Shown here in pieces: positions 56,305 through 64,000 of a stretch of DNA of 64,000 nt. Within the stretch, counting starts at the first letter, position 1. The number at the start of each line of letters is the position of its first letter. The notes below the pieces were generated by a model. It saw nothing but the letters and a program-made list of their open reading frames with translations. It did not search any database and was not told the DNA's origin. The stretch is from Nitrosomonas sp. (GTDB lineage Bacteria > Pseudomonadota > Gammaproteobacteria > Burkholderiales > Nitrosomonadaceae). The stretch spans positions 62,001 to 126,000 of the forward strand of contig JADKHF010000041.1 of NCBI GenBank assembly GCA_016721865.1, read 5' to 3'. Position numbers and translations under genes: made by a program.

Positions 56305-58791
56305 ATGGGTACAATACCTGCAATTCGCGAGAACTCTCGCTTTATGGTTACGAACCCAAACATGTCGACTCAATCTTTAGATTCTGCCCAATTACGCATT
56401 ACCATCGACCCAGCCTCGCTGGGATTTTCCGATACTTCGGAATTACTGCAACGGCCATTATCCTGGATCGGGCAGGAGCGGGCGGAAGCGGCTGCGCGTT
56501 TTGGTCTTGGCATGATGCAGCCGGATTATCATTTGTTTGTGCTGGGGGAAGCGGGATCGGGACGCACTTCGTTGTTGCATCAGGCGATGATTGACGCGGC
56601 GGCTGACCAGCCAGCACCAGCGGATTTGTGCTATCTGTATAATTTTATCGCGCCTGAGAAGCCGCTGGCTTTGCACTTGCCAGCCGGGCAGGGGCGGGAG
56701 CTGCGCCAATCGCTGCTGCAACTGGCAAAATCGCTGCCGGCGGAAATCGCGCAATGCCTGAGCGGGCAAGACTTCAAGCTCAAAAGTGATCGCGCTACGA
56801 AGAAATTCAAAACGGAAGCGGCGCAAGCTTACACCAGGCTGGACAAGATTGCGGAATCACTGCATTTCACCATTCACCGCGAAGACGAGCAAATTGTTTT
56901 TACTTTCCTGGATGAGAAGGGTGAGATTCTCATGGCAGAAAATTTATTAAAGCTGCCCAAGGCGCGCAGAAATGAAATAGAGCAGGCCGAGCAAGCGCTG
57001 CATGAGGCGATTGTGCTGTATTTTGATGAATTCAAACGCATCGAGAAAGAGAAGAATGTAACGTTGGCTGCACTTCAACGCCGCAGTGTGCAACCTTTGC
57101 TGAATCTTGCGTTGAAAAAGATCCAGGATGGATTGCAGACACAGGAGCGGCTGAAGACTTATTTTGAACAGATGGCGTCGGATATTCTCGATAATCTGGC
57201 GCTGTTTGAAACAAATAACACCGATGAAGAGAAGCGGGAAACGGAACTGCATCAGATTTTCTCGCGCTATCAGATCAATCTGGTCGTGGATAATGCGGAT
57301 TTGCACGGCGCGCCGGTTATCGTTGAAGATAATCCCTCAGCGTGTGCATTATTTGGCAGTATCGATTATCAGTTTGAGGAAGGCAAACTTAAAACCGATT
57401 TCATGCGCATTCGCGCCGGCAGTTTATTAAAGGCGCATGGCGGTTTTCTCATGTTGCACCTGGATGATTTGCTGACTGATGCCCAATTATGGGTAAAGCT
57501 GCGGCGATTCTTGCGCAGTAAACGGTTACAAATCGAAGAGCCCGGCTCGGCATTAACCTCGAATACGCCCGTATCCCTTGAACCGGAAGCGGTGGACGTG
57601 AATGTCAAGATCATCCTGATCGGATCGCGGGATGAATATTATGAATTGGAGGAAATTGACCCTGAATTCATGCGGCGCTTCCGTGTGAAAGTGGATTTTG
57701 CCGGAAGCTTCATCGCCAGCGCGGAAACTTACCAGTCATCGTCTGTTTTTGTCGCGCACGCCTGCGAGGCGGCAAAATTGCCGCATTTTTCTGCGGCTGC
57801 AGTGGCGCGGTTACTGGAAGAATCGCATCGGGAAGTGGAGGATCAAAAACGCCAAAGCGCAATTTTTGCGCGCACCGAAATGCTGATACTGGAGAGTGCC
57901 GCATTATGCAGTGCCCGTCACGGGCGTGTCGTGGAAGTGACGGATATTTCCGCAGCGCTTCAAGCGCGCACACTCCGCCATAATTATCCGGATTTGCGCT
58001 TGCAGGAATCCATTATGGAAGGCGAAATCGCCATTGCATTACACGGCGCGATGGTAGGGCAACTCAACGCATTGACGCAGATCGATTTGGGCGATCATCG
58101 CTTTGGCGCGCCGGTGCGACTTACTGCACGCACTTTTGCCGGGGAAGACGGGGTGCTGAATATCGCCCGTGAAGTTGATATGTCCGGACCGATCCACGAT
58201 AAAGGCATGTTGATACTACAAAACTACTTGACGGGACTTTTTACGCATATTGCGCCGCTGGCACTCAGTGCATCGATTGTTTTTGAGCAGGAATACTCCA
58301 GCATCGAGGGGGATTCCGCTTCCTGCGCTGAGTTTTTTGTATTGCTGTCATCGTTGGCGGAGGCGCCGCTGAAGCAAGGTTTTGCGGTGACAGGTGCGCT
58401 GAATCAATATGGTGAAGTGTTACCGGTTGGGGGTATTAATGACAAGATTGAAGGTTATTTCAAGTTGTGTGAAAGAATGGGTTTAAACGGTGAGCAAGGT
58501 GTGTTGATTCCGCATCATAACCGGCAGCACTTGGTACTGGATTACAAAATTATTGAAGCCGTTGAGAAAGGCTTGTTTGCGATTTATACGATGGAGCATG
58601 TCACACAGGGATTGGAACTGCTGACCGGCTGCCCAGCGGGGATCACCGAACAATGTCGGACAGTAGGTTACTCTCCTGATACGGTCTTGGGGTATGCGCA
58701 GAGAGCATTGCTGGTTTTTCGCCGTGCTTGTCAGATGACGCAGCATCCTAAAACAGAGCATAGACGGCTTCCGTCGCGTACGGAAAAGTAG
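56305..58791 (+). CDS. Lon-related ATP-dependent protease (LonB/YcbZ-like)
   Basis: An 828-residue AAA+ protease. The N-terminus contains a P-loop GEAGSGRTSLLHQAM near residue 75, with Arg where Lys is usual, then a long helical insertion, Walker B-like GGFLMLHLDDLLTDAQLWVK and DVNVKIILIGSRDEYYEL. The Lon proteolytic domain has the catalytic Ser in EGDSASCAEFFVLLSSL and Lys in GGINDKIEGYFKLCERMG, with TGALNQYGEVLPVGGIN between. These proteins lack the Lon N-terminal domain. The start may be ATG 56344 or 56362 rather than 56305, since the conserved region begins with SAQLRITIDPASLGF. Presumably degrades damaged or regulatory proteins. Confidence 0.88.
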   Translation: MGTIPAIRENSRFMVTNPNMSTQSLDSAQLRITIDPASLGFSDTSELLQRPLSWIGQERAEAAARFGLGMMQPDYHLFVLGEAGSGRTSLLHQAMIDAAADQPAPADLCYLYNFIAPEKPLALHLPAGQGRELRQSLLQLAKSLPAEIAQCLSGQDFKLKSDRATKKFKTEAAQAYTRLDKIAESLHFTIHREDEQIVFTFLDEKGEILMAENLLKLPKARRNEIEQAEQALHEAIVLYFDEFKRIEKEKNVTLAALQRRSVQPLLNLALKKIQDGLQTQERLKTYFEQMASDILDNLALFETNNTDEEKRETELHQIFSRYQINLVVDNADLHGAPVIVEDNPSACALFGSIDYQFEEGKLKTDFMRIRAGSLLKAHGGFLMLHLDDLLTDAQLWVKLRRFLRSKRLQIEEPGSALTSNTPVSLEPEAVDVNVKIILIGSRDEYYELEEIDPEFMRRFRVKVDFAGSFIASAETYQSSSVFVAHACEAAKLPHFSAAAVARLLEESHREVEDQKRQSAIFARTEMLILESAALCSARHGRVVEVTDISAALQARTLRHNYPDLRLQESIMEGEIAIALHGAMVGQLNALTQIDLGDHRFGAPVRLTARTFAGEDGVLNIAREVDMSGPIHDKGMLILQNYLTGLFTHIAPLALSASIVFEQEYSSIEGDSASCAEFFVLLSSLAEAPLKQGFAVTGALNQYGEVLPVGGINDKIEGYFKLCERMGLNGEQGVLIPHHNRQHLVLDYKIIEAVEKGLFAIYTMEHVTQGLELLTGCPAGITEQCRTVGYSPDTVLGYAQRALLVFRRACQMTQHPKTEHRRLPSRTEK

Positions 58792-58910
58792 TTGTGCTCC
58801 TATTGACGGCAAAAGAATCTGCCGGTTTCTGAATTTTCTTCTGAAAGAATTGCTGCTACATCAGCGGAGTGCAAGTGCGGTTGAAAGTCTGATTCATTTT
58901 CATTCATTGA

Positions 58911-58955
58911 AAAACCGGTCAAACAAATTCAAATTGGGATTCATCTGACCGGTCT
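58911..58955 (-). terminator. Terminator after the cupredoxin gene
   Basis: accggtca (58914-58921) and tgaccggt (58946-58953) form an 8-bp stem around a 24-base loop; on the minus strand it is followed by ttttt. Lies between the convergent Lon-like gene and the copper-protein operon. Confidence 0.5.
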
Positions 58956-58967
58956 CTGGATTAATAG

Positions 58968-59933
58968 CTAAGCACTAAGCACTCTTTTGCGAAAAAGGAT
59001 TTTCTTAAACAGGGGGATGCTCAGTAACCCGATAACAAGCCCGCTCAGCAGCATTCCATAATTTTGAAAGTTTTTATTCGTAAATGCTGTAATTTGTTTT
59101 ATCACTGTATTCTGCTCAGCTTTATCTGAGATCCTGGGTAAGTTCTCCGCTTCATAGGTGTCGTTTATATTGTATGGCGTTAACCCGGGAATGCTGGGTA
59201 TATTTTCCCCGCCTTTTCCAACCACCAACTGTGCTTTCATGCCCTTTTCCATGTGATGGGAAATGTCGCAGTGCACTAGAAAGGTATCATCGGATCCTGG
59301 GACGATAATCGTGCCGGATACTGTTTTTGGACCGGTGACTTCGAGGTGGAACATGCCATATTTATAGAGGTATTTTGGCAAACCGTGCATCATGAATTGA
59401 TGGCGGATATTGTCTTCGTTAATGAAGTGCCAGGTTACTTTTGAGCAGGGTTTTACATGCCATTGCTGCTGATCAAACCCGAAAGCCGTTCCGGGGAATT
59501 TTGCGGCATATTTTCTGCCGGCACGTACGGTAATTTCAACTTCTTCTGAAATGCTTTTGCAGCTACTGGGCAGTTTATCCAGGTTTTGCCCCATGATCAT
59601 GGTGCCTTCATGATCCATAATGTGATCGTGATCCATGTGATGATGATGGTGCGCATCGCCATGCTCCGTGGATTGCGGGTCAGCGGTATGAGCACTGTGA
59701 TCAATGGGGTGCTCAGCACTCAGGTCGTGATGGCCGCTATGATCCATGGTATGTTCACCTTCATGATTATGATCATGCTCAGTTAGGGCATCAGTACTGT
59801 CCTGGGTCGTGGTGTGACCACTATGGTCGTGGTGATCATGTTCGTTGGGTTTGGTTTGCTGTTGTGCGATTGCATTTGCACTGAAAGCAAGAATACCTGC
59901 AAGCAAGAAAGTAATTGTTGTGATCCTGGCCAT
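58968..59933 (-). CDS. Membrane-anchored His-rich cupredoxin-domain protein
   Basis: A 321-residue protein with a Sec signal (TITFLLAGILAFSANAIAQ), then about 80 residues dominated by His, Asp and Gly (HDHHDHSGH, HGDAHHHHHMDHDH), a probable metal-binding tether. The cupredoxin domain follows: TVRAGRKYAAKFPGTAFGF, IRHQFMMHGLPKYLYK (His ligand) and VHCDISHHMEKGMKAQLVVG (Cys, His, Met ligands of a type-1 copper site). A C-terminal helix (GMLLSGLVIGLLSIPLF) anchors it with the domain outside the cytoplasm. Its ATG overlaps the multicopper oxidase stop (TAATG), so the two are coupled, and it is likely the electron partner or copper-supply protein of that enzyme. Confidence 0.82.
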   Translation of the reverse strand: MARITTITFLLAGILAFSANAIAQQQTKPNEHDHHDHSGHTTTQDSTDALTEHDHNHEGEHTMDHSGHHDLSAEHPIDHSAHTADPQSTEHGDAHHHHHMDHDHIMDHEGTMIMGQNLDKLPSSCKSISEEVEITVRAGRKYAAKFPGTAFGFDQQQWHVKPCSKVTWHFINEDNIRHQFMMHGLPKYLYKYGMFHLEVTGPKTVSGTIIVPGSDDTFLVHCDISHHMEKGMKAQLVVGKGGENIPSIPGLTPYNINDTYEAENLPRISDKAEQNTVIKQITAFTNKNFQNYGMLLSGLVIGLLSIPLFKKILFRKRVLSA

Positions 59934-61681
59934 TATTGGTTACTCCCTTTTGGGTTTTTTAGACGTGAAACCGCTGCAACAGCACATTGTTTGATGTGTT
60001 CCCGCCTGGCTAAAATTAGATAGATGAAAAGTCCTATCAACAGACCATATAGCGCGTTGAGCAATGAGGTTTGTGTCGCAGCATCAACACCCATCCGTCC
60101 GGCAGGTGAACCCAGACTTGCTGTTTCATCGAGATCCTGCCATATGGGAAGTCTTCGTTCGTAATATTCTTTGGTAAAATATTTGTTTAAATCGATACCA
60201 AAGTGACTCACCTTGGGTAATCCACTTCCATTGAGATAGGACTTATAGACAATAGAACTCATGCTGCCGCCTTCGGCCATGCCATTCGTGGTAATTCCCT
60301 TTTCCCGATGATCATGAAACAGCCAATCACCTTCACCATAGCTGTGTTTGCCATCATTGACGGTTTCTAATTTCAGGTCAAGCCGTTGTGCCGGTGCCAT
60401 GTCAAACACGTCACGCATGATCTGTGCAACCGGGTTGTGCTCCACGCCGTCGTAATGCGTGATCGTGGCGTGGTGACCGTGCGTATGGATGGCGATCAGT
60501 TCGCCGCCACTGTTCAGCAGACGTAGTTTTATTTTTTGATCAGGTTCAACGATGATCAGAGATTCTCTTAAGGTATAAGGGAATGATAAACCATTCAAGG
60601 TGTAGTAATCCTCGGTTGAATCGGTAATGTCATAACGTCGATTCATGTCACGCGCAATGAGCCGGGGATCGTTGTGTTTTTGAATAATCTCGCCCAATTG
60701 CTTATCCATCGCGTGATAGTGCAGATCATATTCCTGATCGAATTGCTCTTTGACGGCTACGGAAGGATGACGAACATGCCCTGCGCCTATATTTAAAGTT
60801 TGCAGCCAGTTATTTGGTTTGTTTTCCTCAACAACAATCATTCCTGCCAGACCCATCGCCAAATGGGTGTGCGTTTGCACATGGCAGTGGTAGAACATGG
60901 TGCCGGATTGCCGTGCCTGGAATTGATAAATGCGGCGTTCGCCGGGCATCAGCTCTACTTCGCTGGTCTGTGGCACGCCATCTTGACCACCATGCTCGCC
61001 ATGCGAAAATGGGTGATCGACGCCGTGCAGATGAATGCTATGTGGAAAATAATGGGTATTTTCCAACACGATTTGTACAATATCGCCAACCTCAACGCGA
61101 ATAACGGGTGAAGGAAGTCTTAATAAGGGATTGGCTCTGACGCTCTCAAAATTTTCTGTCGACATACCGCTGGTCTTCGGCGCAAAAACCCATGCACCGG
61201 GTTGTATGCCAGGAGCAATATCAAATGTTGGAAGCAATCCGGGGAAATCAGGTGATTTGCCATTCAGTTCCATGATTTCGAGCTTGATGATAATTCGATC
61301 AGGATCACCGTCACCATCCAGATCATCGGTTTTAATGATGGCATCGGGTGAAAGACCCGTTTTCATCAGGGTATCCATCGATATGTTGTTGGTTCCTTTA
61401 ACCGCAGCTGCAATCCAGGCGGGATTATCCGGGCTGCAACCCGGTGATGCTTCAATTTTGACGCCATCAATTTCCTGGGCTTCCCGCCATGCGGGGGAAA
61501 TTTTCGGATCACATGCCGGCTCAGCGGTTAACGCTGCCGCATCAACTTTTACTGTTTCAGGCAACTTCAGAGATGCCTGAGCAATTGATGCTGACGTCAG
61601 CATGAAGAAGGTTAGTAGGGCAATAAAATTATGGTTAGGCATATCAACACACCTTAAAAATTTATCTAATAGTAAAAACAA
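59933..61681 (-). CDS. Membrane-anchored multicopper oxidase
   Basis: A 582-residue copper oxidase. Copper motifs: HSIHLHGVDH, FYHCHVQTHTHLAMGLAGM with the type-1 Cys in the first domain, HTHGHHATITHYDG and WLFHDHREKG. An EF-hand-like DLDGDGDPDR occurs near residue 120. The N-terminus is a signal peptide, though the true start may be the later Met of MPNHNFIALLTFF; the C-terminus has a membrane helix (LLNALYGLLIGLFIYLIL) and a basic tail. With type-1 copper in the N-terminal domain it resembles two-domain oxidases/nitrite-reductase-like proteins rather than CopA. Possible roles are copper detoxification or oxidation of a nitrogen or metal substrate. Confidence 0.85.
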   Translation of the reverse strand: MFLLLDKFLRCVDMPNHNFIALLTFFMLTSASIAQASLKLPETVKVDAAALTAEPACDPKISPAWREAQEIDGVKIEASPGCSPDNPAWIAAAVKGTNNISMDTLMKTGLSPDAIIKTDDLDGDGDPDRIIIKLEIMELNGKSPDFPGLLPTFDIAPGIQPGAWVFAPKTSGMSTENFESVRANPLLRLPSPVIRVEVGDIVQIVLENTHYFPHSIHLHGVDHPFSHGEHGGQDGVPQTSEVELMPGERRIYQFQARQSGTMFYHCHVQTHTHLAMGLAGMIVVEENKPNNWLQTLNIGAGHVRHPSVAVKEQFDQEYDLHYHAMDKQLGEIIQKHNDPRLIARDMNRRYDITDSTEDYYTLNGLSFPYTLRESLIIVEPDQKIKLRLLNSGGELIAIHTHGHHATITHYDGVEHNPVAQIMRDVFDMAPAQRLDLKLETVNDGKHSYGEGDWLFHDHREKGITTNGMAEGGSMSSIVYKSYLNGSGLPKVSHFGIDLNKYFTKEYYERRLPIWQDLDETASLGSPAGRMGVDAATQTSLLNALYGLLIGLFIYLILARREHIKQCAVAAVSRLKNPKGSNQ

Positions 61682-62008
61682 ATCTGGCTGATCGGATCAT
61701 GCAGTTTATTTTTGACCGGTATCAGTATTAATAGCCAGTATCTATCTGGTATGACAGATCTGTGGAAACAAAATACATTTAACTATGTATCTGCAGGTAG
61801 GTAAAATTATGAGAAATATCTTATCTTCATATATGTAATACTTCTACATTATCCGTCAAGCTATCATCTGATCAATTATACAGAACCCTATTACGCTTTT
61901 GTGGTTTTTCCACGGTAGTAGATTTTAATCTTTTAACTTAAAAGTATTTATTCGAGTGACGAACAAAAATTTTTTACAATCCTGCGCCAACTTGAAAGTC
62001 TGCAAGCC
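61682..62008. promoter_or_regulatory. Divergent intergenic region between the copper-protein operon and the RND operon
   Basis: About 325 AT-rich bases containing the promoters of both divergent units. I see no clear operator by eye. No regulator gene (CueR, CusR or TetR type) lies in this interval. Confidence 0.4.
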
Positions 62009-63211
62009 GTGAAAGTGTTGGTTTCTATATTTAAAAGAAATAACGAGCCATGTCAGCTGACCAGGAAGGGAAGCGCTATTTTTATCTGTTACGGGTTAGC
62101 GGGTTTGTCATTAATTGCATGTGGAAATAACGAAACAGCTCAAAATGCACCCCGTTTGGATCAGGCGATTGCAGTGACAGTTATTGCTGCAGAACCGATC
62201 AGCATGCCTGTTAGCCTGGAAACGATTGCACAAACGGAAGGTGCCAAAGAAATTGAAATCCGGCCGCGGGTGGGAGGAATTCTACTCAAGCGGCTATATA
62301 CCGAAGGGATGGCGGTTAAAGCCGGACAATCATTATTTTTAATTGATCCGGAGCCTTTTCAGAACGCTCTGGCTGAAGCCAAGGCAGGGCTTCTAGAGCA
62401 GAATGCTCGTGTCGTGCGCGCCAGGAATGAGGAAAATCAGCAGCGGCAATTGCTGGCCGAGAATTTTGTCAGTCAGCGCGCCTATGATGTGGCAAAAGCA
62501 GATCTGGCTATTGCAGAATCTGCCTTGCAAGCTGCGAAAGTGCGTGTTCAGCAAGCGGAGCTCAATCTTTCCTATACCGTGGTCAAAGCCCCGGTGAATG
62601 GAATGACAGGCCGTTCTCTTTTCTCTGAGGGTGCGCTGGTGTCTGCAAATAACAGTTTGCTGACGACATTAACTCAACTATCTCCGATTTGGGTGCGATT
62701 TAGTTTCTCAGACAATGAGGTGGCGCGATTCGGCGGGCATTTAAATGAAAAAAATGTACACAGTGTCAGAATGATTCTGACAGATGGGTCAGAATATCAG
62801 CAGGAAGGTAAAATCAATTTTTCCGCCAGTAAAATCGACCCGCTACTGGGTACACAACAATTGCGTGCTACCTTTGAAAATAGCGAACAGCGTATATTGC
62901 CCGGCCAATTTGTGCGTGTGCGGGTTGCCGCGGGAGAATCCAGAGATGTTTATAGGGTGCCCCAGGTTGCGGTTCTGACTTCGGATCTGGGTAGATATGT
63001 TTATGTCATCAGTGAAAACAATGCTGTGATGCAGCGCCCTGTCATTGTGGGTGACTGGATCGGTAGGGATTGGATTATTCTGGATGGATTAAATGCAGGA
63101 GATAAAGTGGTTATAGATAATATGATCAAATTAATGCCCGGAAAAGTTGTTGATCCTCAATTGCAGGGCAGTTTGCCTTCTTTACAATCAAATGCCGCAT
63201 CTCTAAATTAA
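62009..63211 (+). CDS. RND efflux periplasmic adaptor (membrane-fusion) lipoprotein
   Basis: A 400-residue HlyD/AcrA-family adaptor with a GTG start. The signal ends with the lipobox LSLIAC near residue 38. Core: TIAQTEGAKEIEIRPRVGGI (barrel-sandwich hybrid), VKAGQSLFLIDPEPFQNALA, the coiled-coil LAENFVSQRAYDVAKADLAI, then APVNGMTGRSLFSEGALVSA and VIGDWIGRDWIILDGLNAGD. It links the inner-membrane RND pump encoded 15 bases downstream to an outer-membrane channel not seen in the window. The class resembles AcrA/MexA (drug-type) rather than CusB. Confidence 0.92.
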   Translation: MKVLVSIFKRNNEPCQLTRKGSAIFICYGLAGLSLIACGNNETAQNAPRLDQAIAVTVIAAEPISMPVSLETIAQTEGAKEIEIRPRVGGILLKRLYTEGMAVKAGQSLFLIDPEPFQNALAEAKAGLLEQNARVVRARNEENQQRQLLAENFVSQRAYDVAKADLAIAESALQAAKVRVQQAELNLSYTVVKAPVNGMTGRSLFSEGALVSANNSLLTTLTQLSPIWVRFSFSDNEVARFGGHLNEKNVHSVRMILTDGSEYQQEGKINFSASKIDPLLGTQQLRATFENSEQRILPGQFVRVRVAAGESRDVYRVPQVAVLTSDLGRYVYVISENNAVMQRPVIVGDWIGRDWIILDGLNAGDKVVIDNMIKLMPGKVVDPQLQGSLPSLQSNAASLN

Positions 63212-63226
63212 ATAGCAACTGCACAC

Positions 63227-64000
63227 ATGGCCAGATTTTTTATTGAACGACCGATTTTTGCATCGGTTCTGTCGATTCTTATTGTTCTAGCAGGCCTGGC
63301 TGCGGCTACGCAATTACCGATCGAACAGTATCCGAGGATCGCGCCTCCAACGGTTATTGTGACAGCCACATTTCCTGGCGCAAGCGCCGAAACGATGATT
63401 AAAACTGTGGCGGCGCCGATCGAGGAGAAACTCAGCGCACTTGAAGGCTTGCTGTACTTTAATTCCAGCGCCGACTCAAGCGGCCGGCTGACAATTACCA
63501 TTACTTTTGAAATTGGAACCGATATTGACCGGGCTACTTTCAGTGTTAGTAATGAAGTCAATACGGCCATGGCGCGCTTGCCCGATGAAGTTAGGCGTGC
63601 GGGTATTACCGTTCAGAAGCGTTCCAATGACCTGTTGCTGGTTTTTGCGGTAACTTCCAAAGATCCCAAACATACCCAGCTGTTTCTGAGTAATTTTATT
63701 ACTAACAATATCCTGGATGATGTGAGGGGCGCAGCAGGCGTTGGTGAAGCAAGAATTTTTGGTGCGCAGGACTATTCCATGCGTATCTGGTTATGGCCTG
63801 ACCGGATGGCGCAGTTGGCTATTACAACCACGGATGTCGTAAATGCTATCCGGGCACAGAATGCGCAGCAAGCGGTCGGGAAAATTGGTCAGGAACCGGC
63901 TTTGGCGGATCAACAATTGGTTTATACCGTGACCGCAAAGGGCCGGTTATTAGAACCTGAGCAATTTGAGAATATTATTCTGCGTTCGGGCGGGCCGCGC
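63227..64000 (+). CDS. RND multidrug efflux permease (AcrB/MexB type), 5' part
   Basis: The first 258 codons of a resistance-nodulation-division pump, cut by the window end. MARFFIERPIFASVLSILIV is the typical first helix; LPIEQYPRIAPPTVIVTATF and GASAETMIKTVAAPIEEKL match the HAE1 subfamily, and GAAGVGEARIFGAQDYSMRI the porter region. It pumps hydrophobic compounds using the proton gradient. Fifteen bases after the adaptor gene, so one operon. Confidence 0.93.
   Translation, partial: MARFFIERPIFASVLSILIVLAGLAAATQLPIEQYPRIAPPTVIVTATFPGASAETMIKTVAAPIEEKLSALEGLLYFNSSADSSGRLTITITFEIGTDIDRATFSVSNEVNTAMARLPDEVRRAGITVQKRSNDLLLVFAVTSKDPKHTQLFLSNFITNNILDDVRGAAGVGEARIFGAQDYSMRIWLWPDRMAQLAITTTDVVNAIRAQNAQQAVGKIGQEPALADQQLVYTVTAKGRLLEPEQFENIILRSGGPR

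Noticed and set aside
1..64000. CRISPR array, rRNA or tRNA genes
   Set aside because: No regularly spaced repeats and no cloverleaf or rRNA signatures were seen in the intergenic regions.

Overview
The window looks like a chromosomal segment of a Gram-negative betaproteobacterium, most likely Nitrosomonas or a close relative. This is inferred from a squalene synthase plus squalene-hopene cyclase locus beside an MlaA lipoprotein, the DUF971-ubiE and phoB-phoR pairs, a sdhB-sdhE-gltA-sucA-sucB block, and a pair of membrane-anchored copper proteins. No 16S rRNA, ammonia-oxidation gene or tRNA is present, so the genus is an inference.

Layout. 1-7.5 kb: priA, a surface lipoprotein, a Rieske oxygenase, an EamA exporter and small membrane genes. 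7.5-12.2 kb: accessory zone with two copies of a 162-bp MITE-like repeat, an IS91-family remnant, a broken GT-C glycosyltransferase, a class-V aminotransferase and IS debris. 12.2-15.2 kb: DUF423, xseA and an exbB-like gene, with a palindromic pair of DnaA boxes between the last two. 15.6-20.7 kb: hopanoid locus (mlaA, shc, a hpnG fragment fused to an IS630 remnant, squalene synthase). 20.7-33.4 kb: housekeeping block (lysA/lptM, an Mla-type ABC transporter, amiC/tsaE, queG, purT, mutarotase, ampD, tmk, holB). 33.3-40 kb: second accessory zone (HbpS-like protein, dienelactone hydrolase, a full-length IS3 element, Sel1 and IS3 fragments, lipase, third MITE copy, decayed phospholipase D). 40-43.5 kb: ubiE, DUF971, phoBR. 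43.6-46.1 kb: glycosyltransferase, IS200 and IS4-type elements. 46.1-52.8 kb: TCA genes. 52.9-58.8 kb: methyltransferase, DUF2269, a two-gene locus with a HEPN-like protein, and a Lon-like protease. 59-64 kb: cupredoxin and multicopper oxidase, divergent from an RND efflux system that runs off the end.

The strongest global signal is the number of broken reading frames. More than fifteen single-base shifts, mostly in short homopolymers, plus internal deletions and three in-frame TAG codons, hit genes such as priA, ubiE, sucA, sucB, queG and amiC. Breaks in this many normally important genes suggest consensus or assembly error at least as much as real decay, so pseudogene calls here mean 'broken in this sequence'.

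The most distinctive candidate biology is the 162-bp nested-palindrome repeat, a family of small hairpins with a conserved TCTTG loop and changed stems, the paired DnaA boxes, and the copper-protein pair divergent from the RND pump. I did not find a clearly new multi-gene system; the 55.1-56.1 kb pair (HEPN-like gene plus an unrecognised partner) is the closest candidate.
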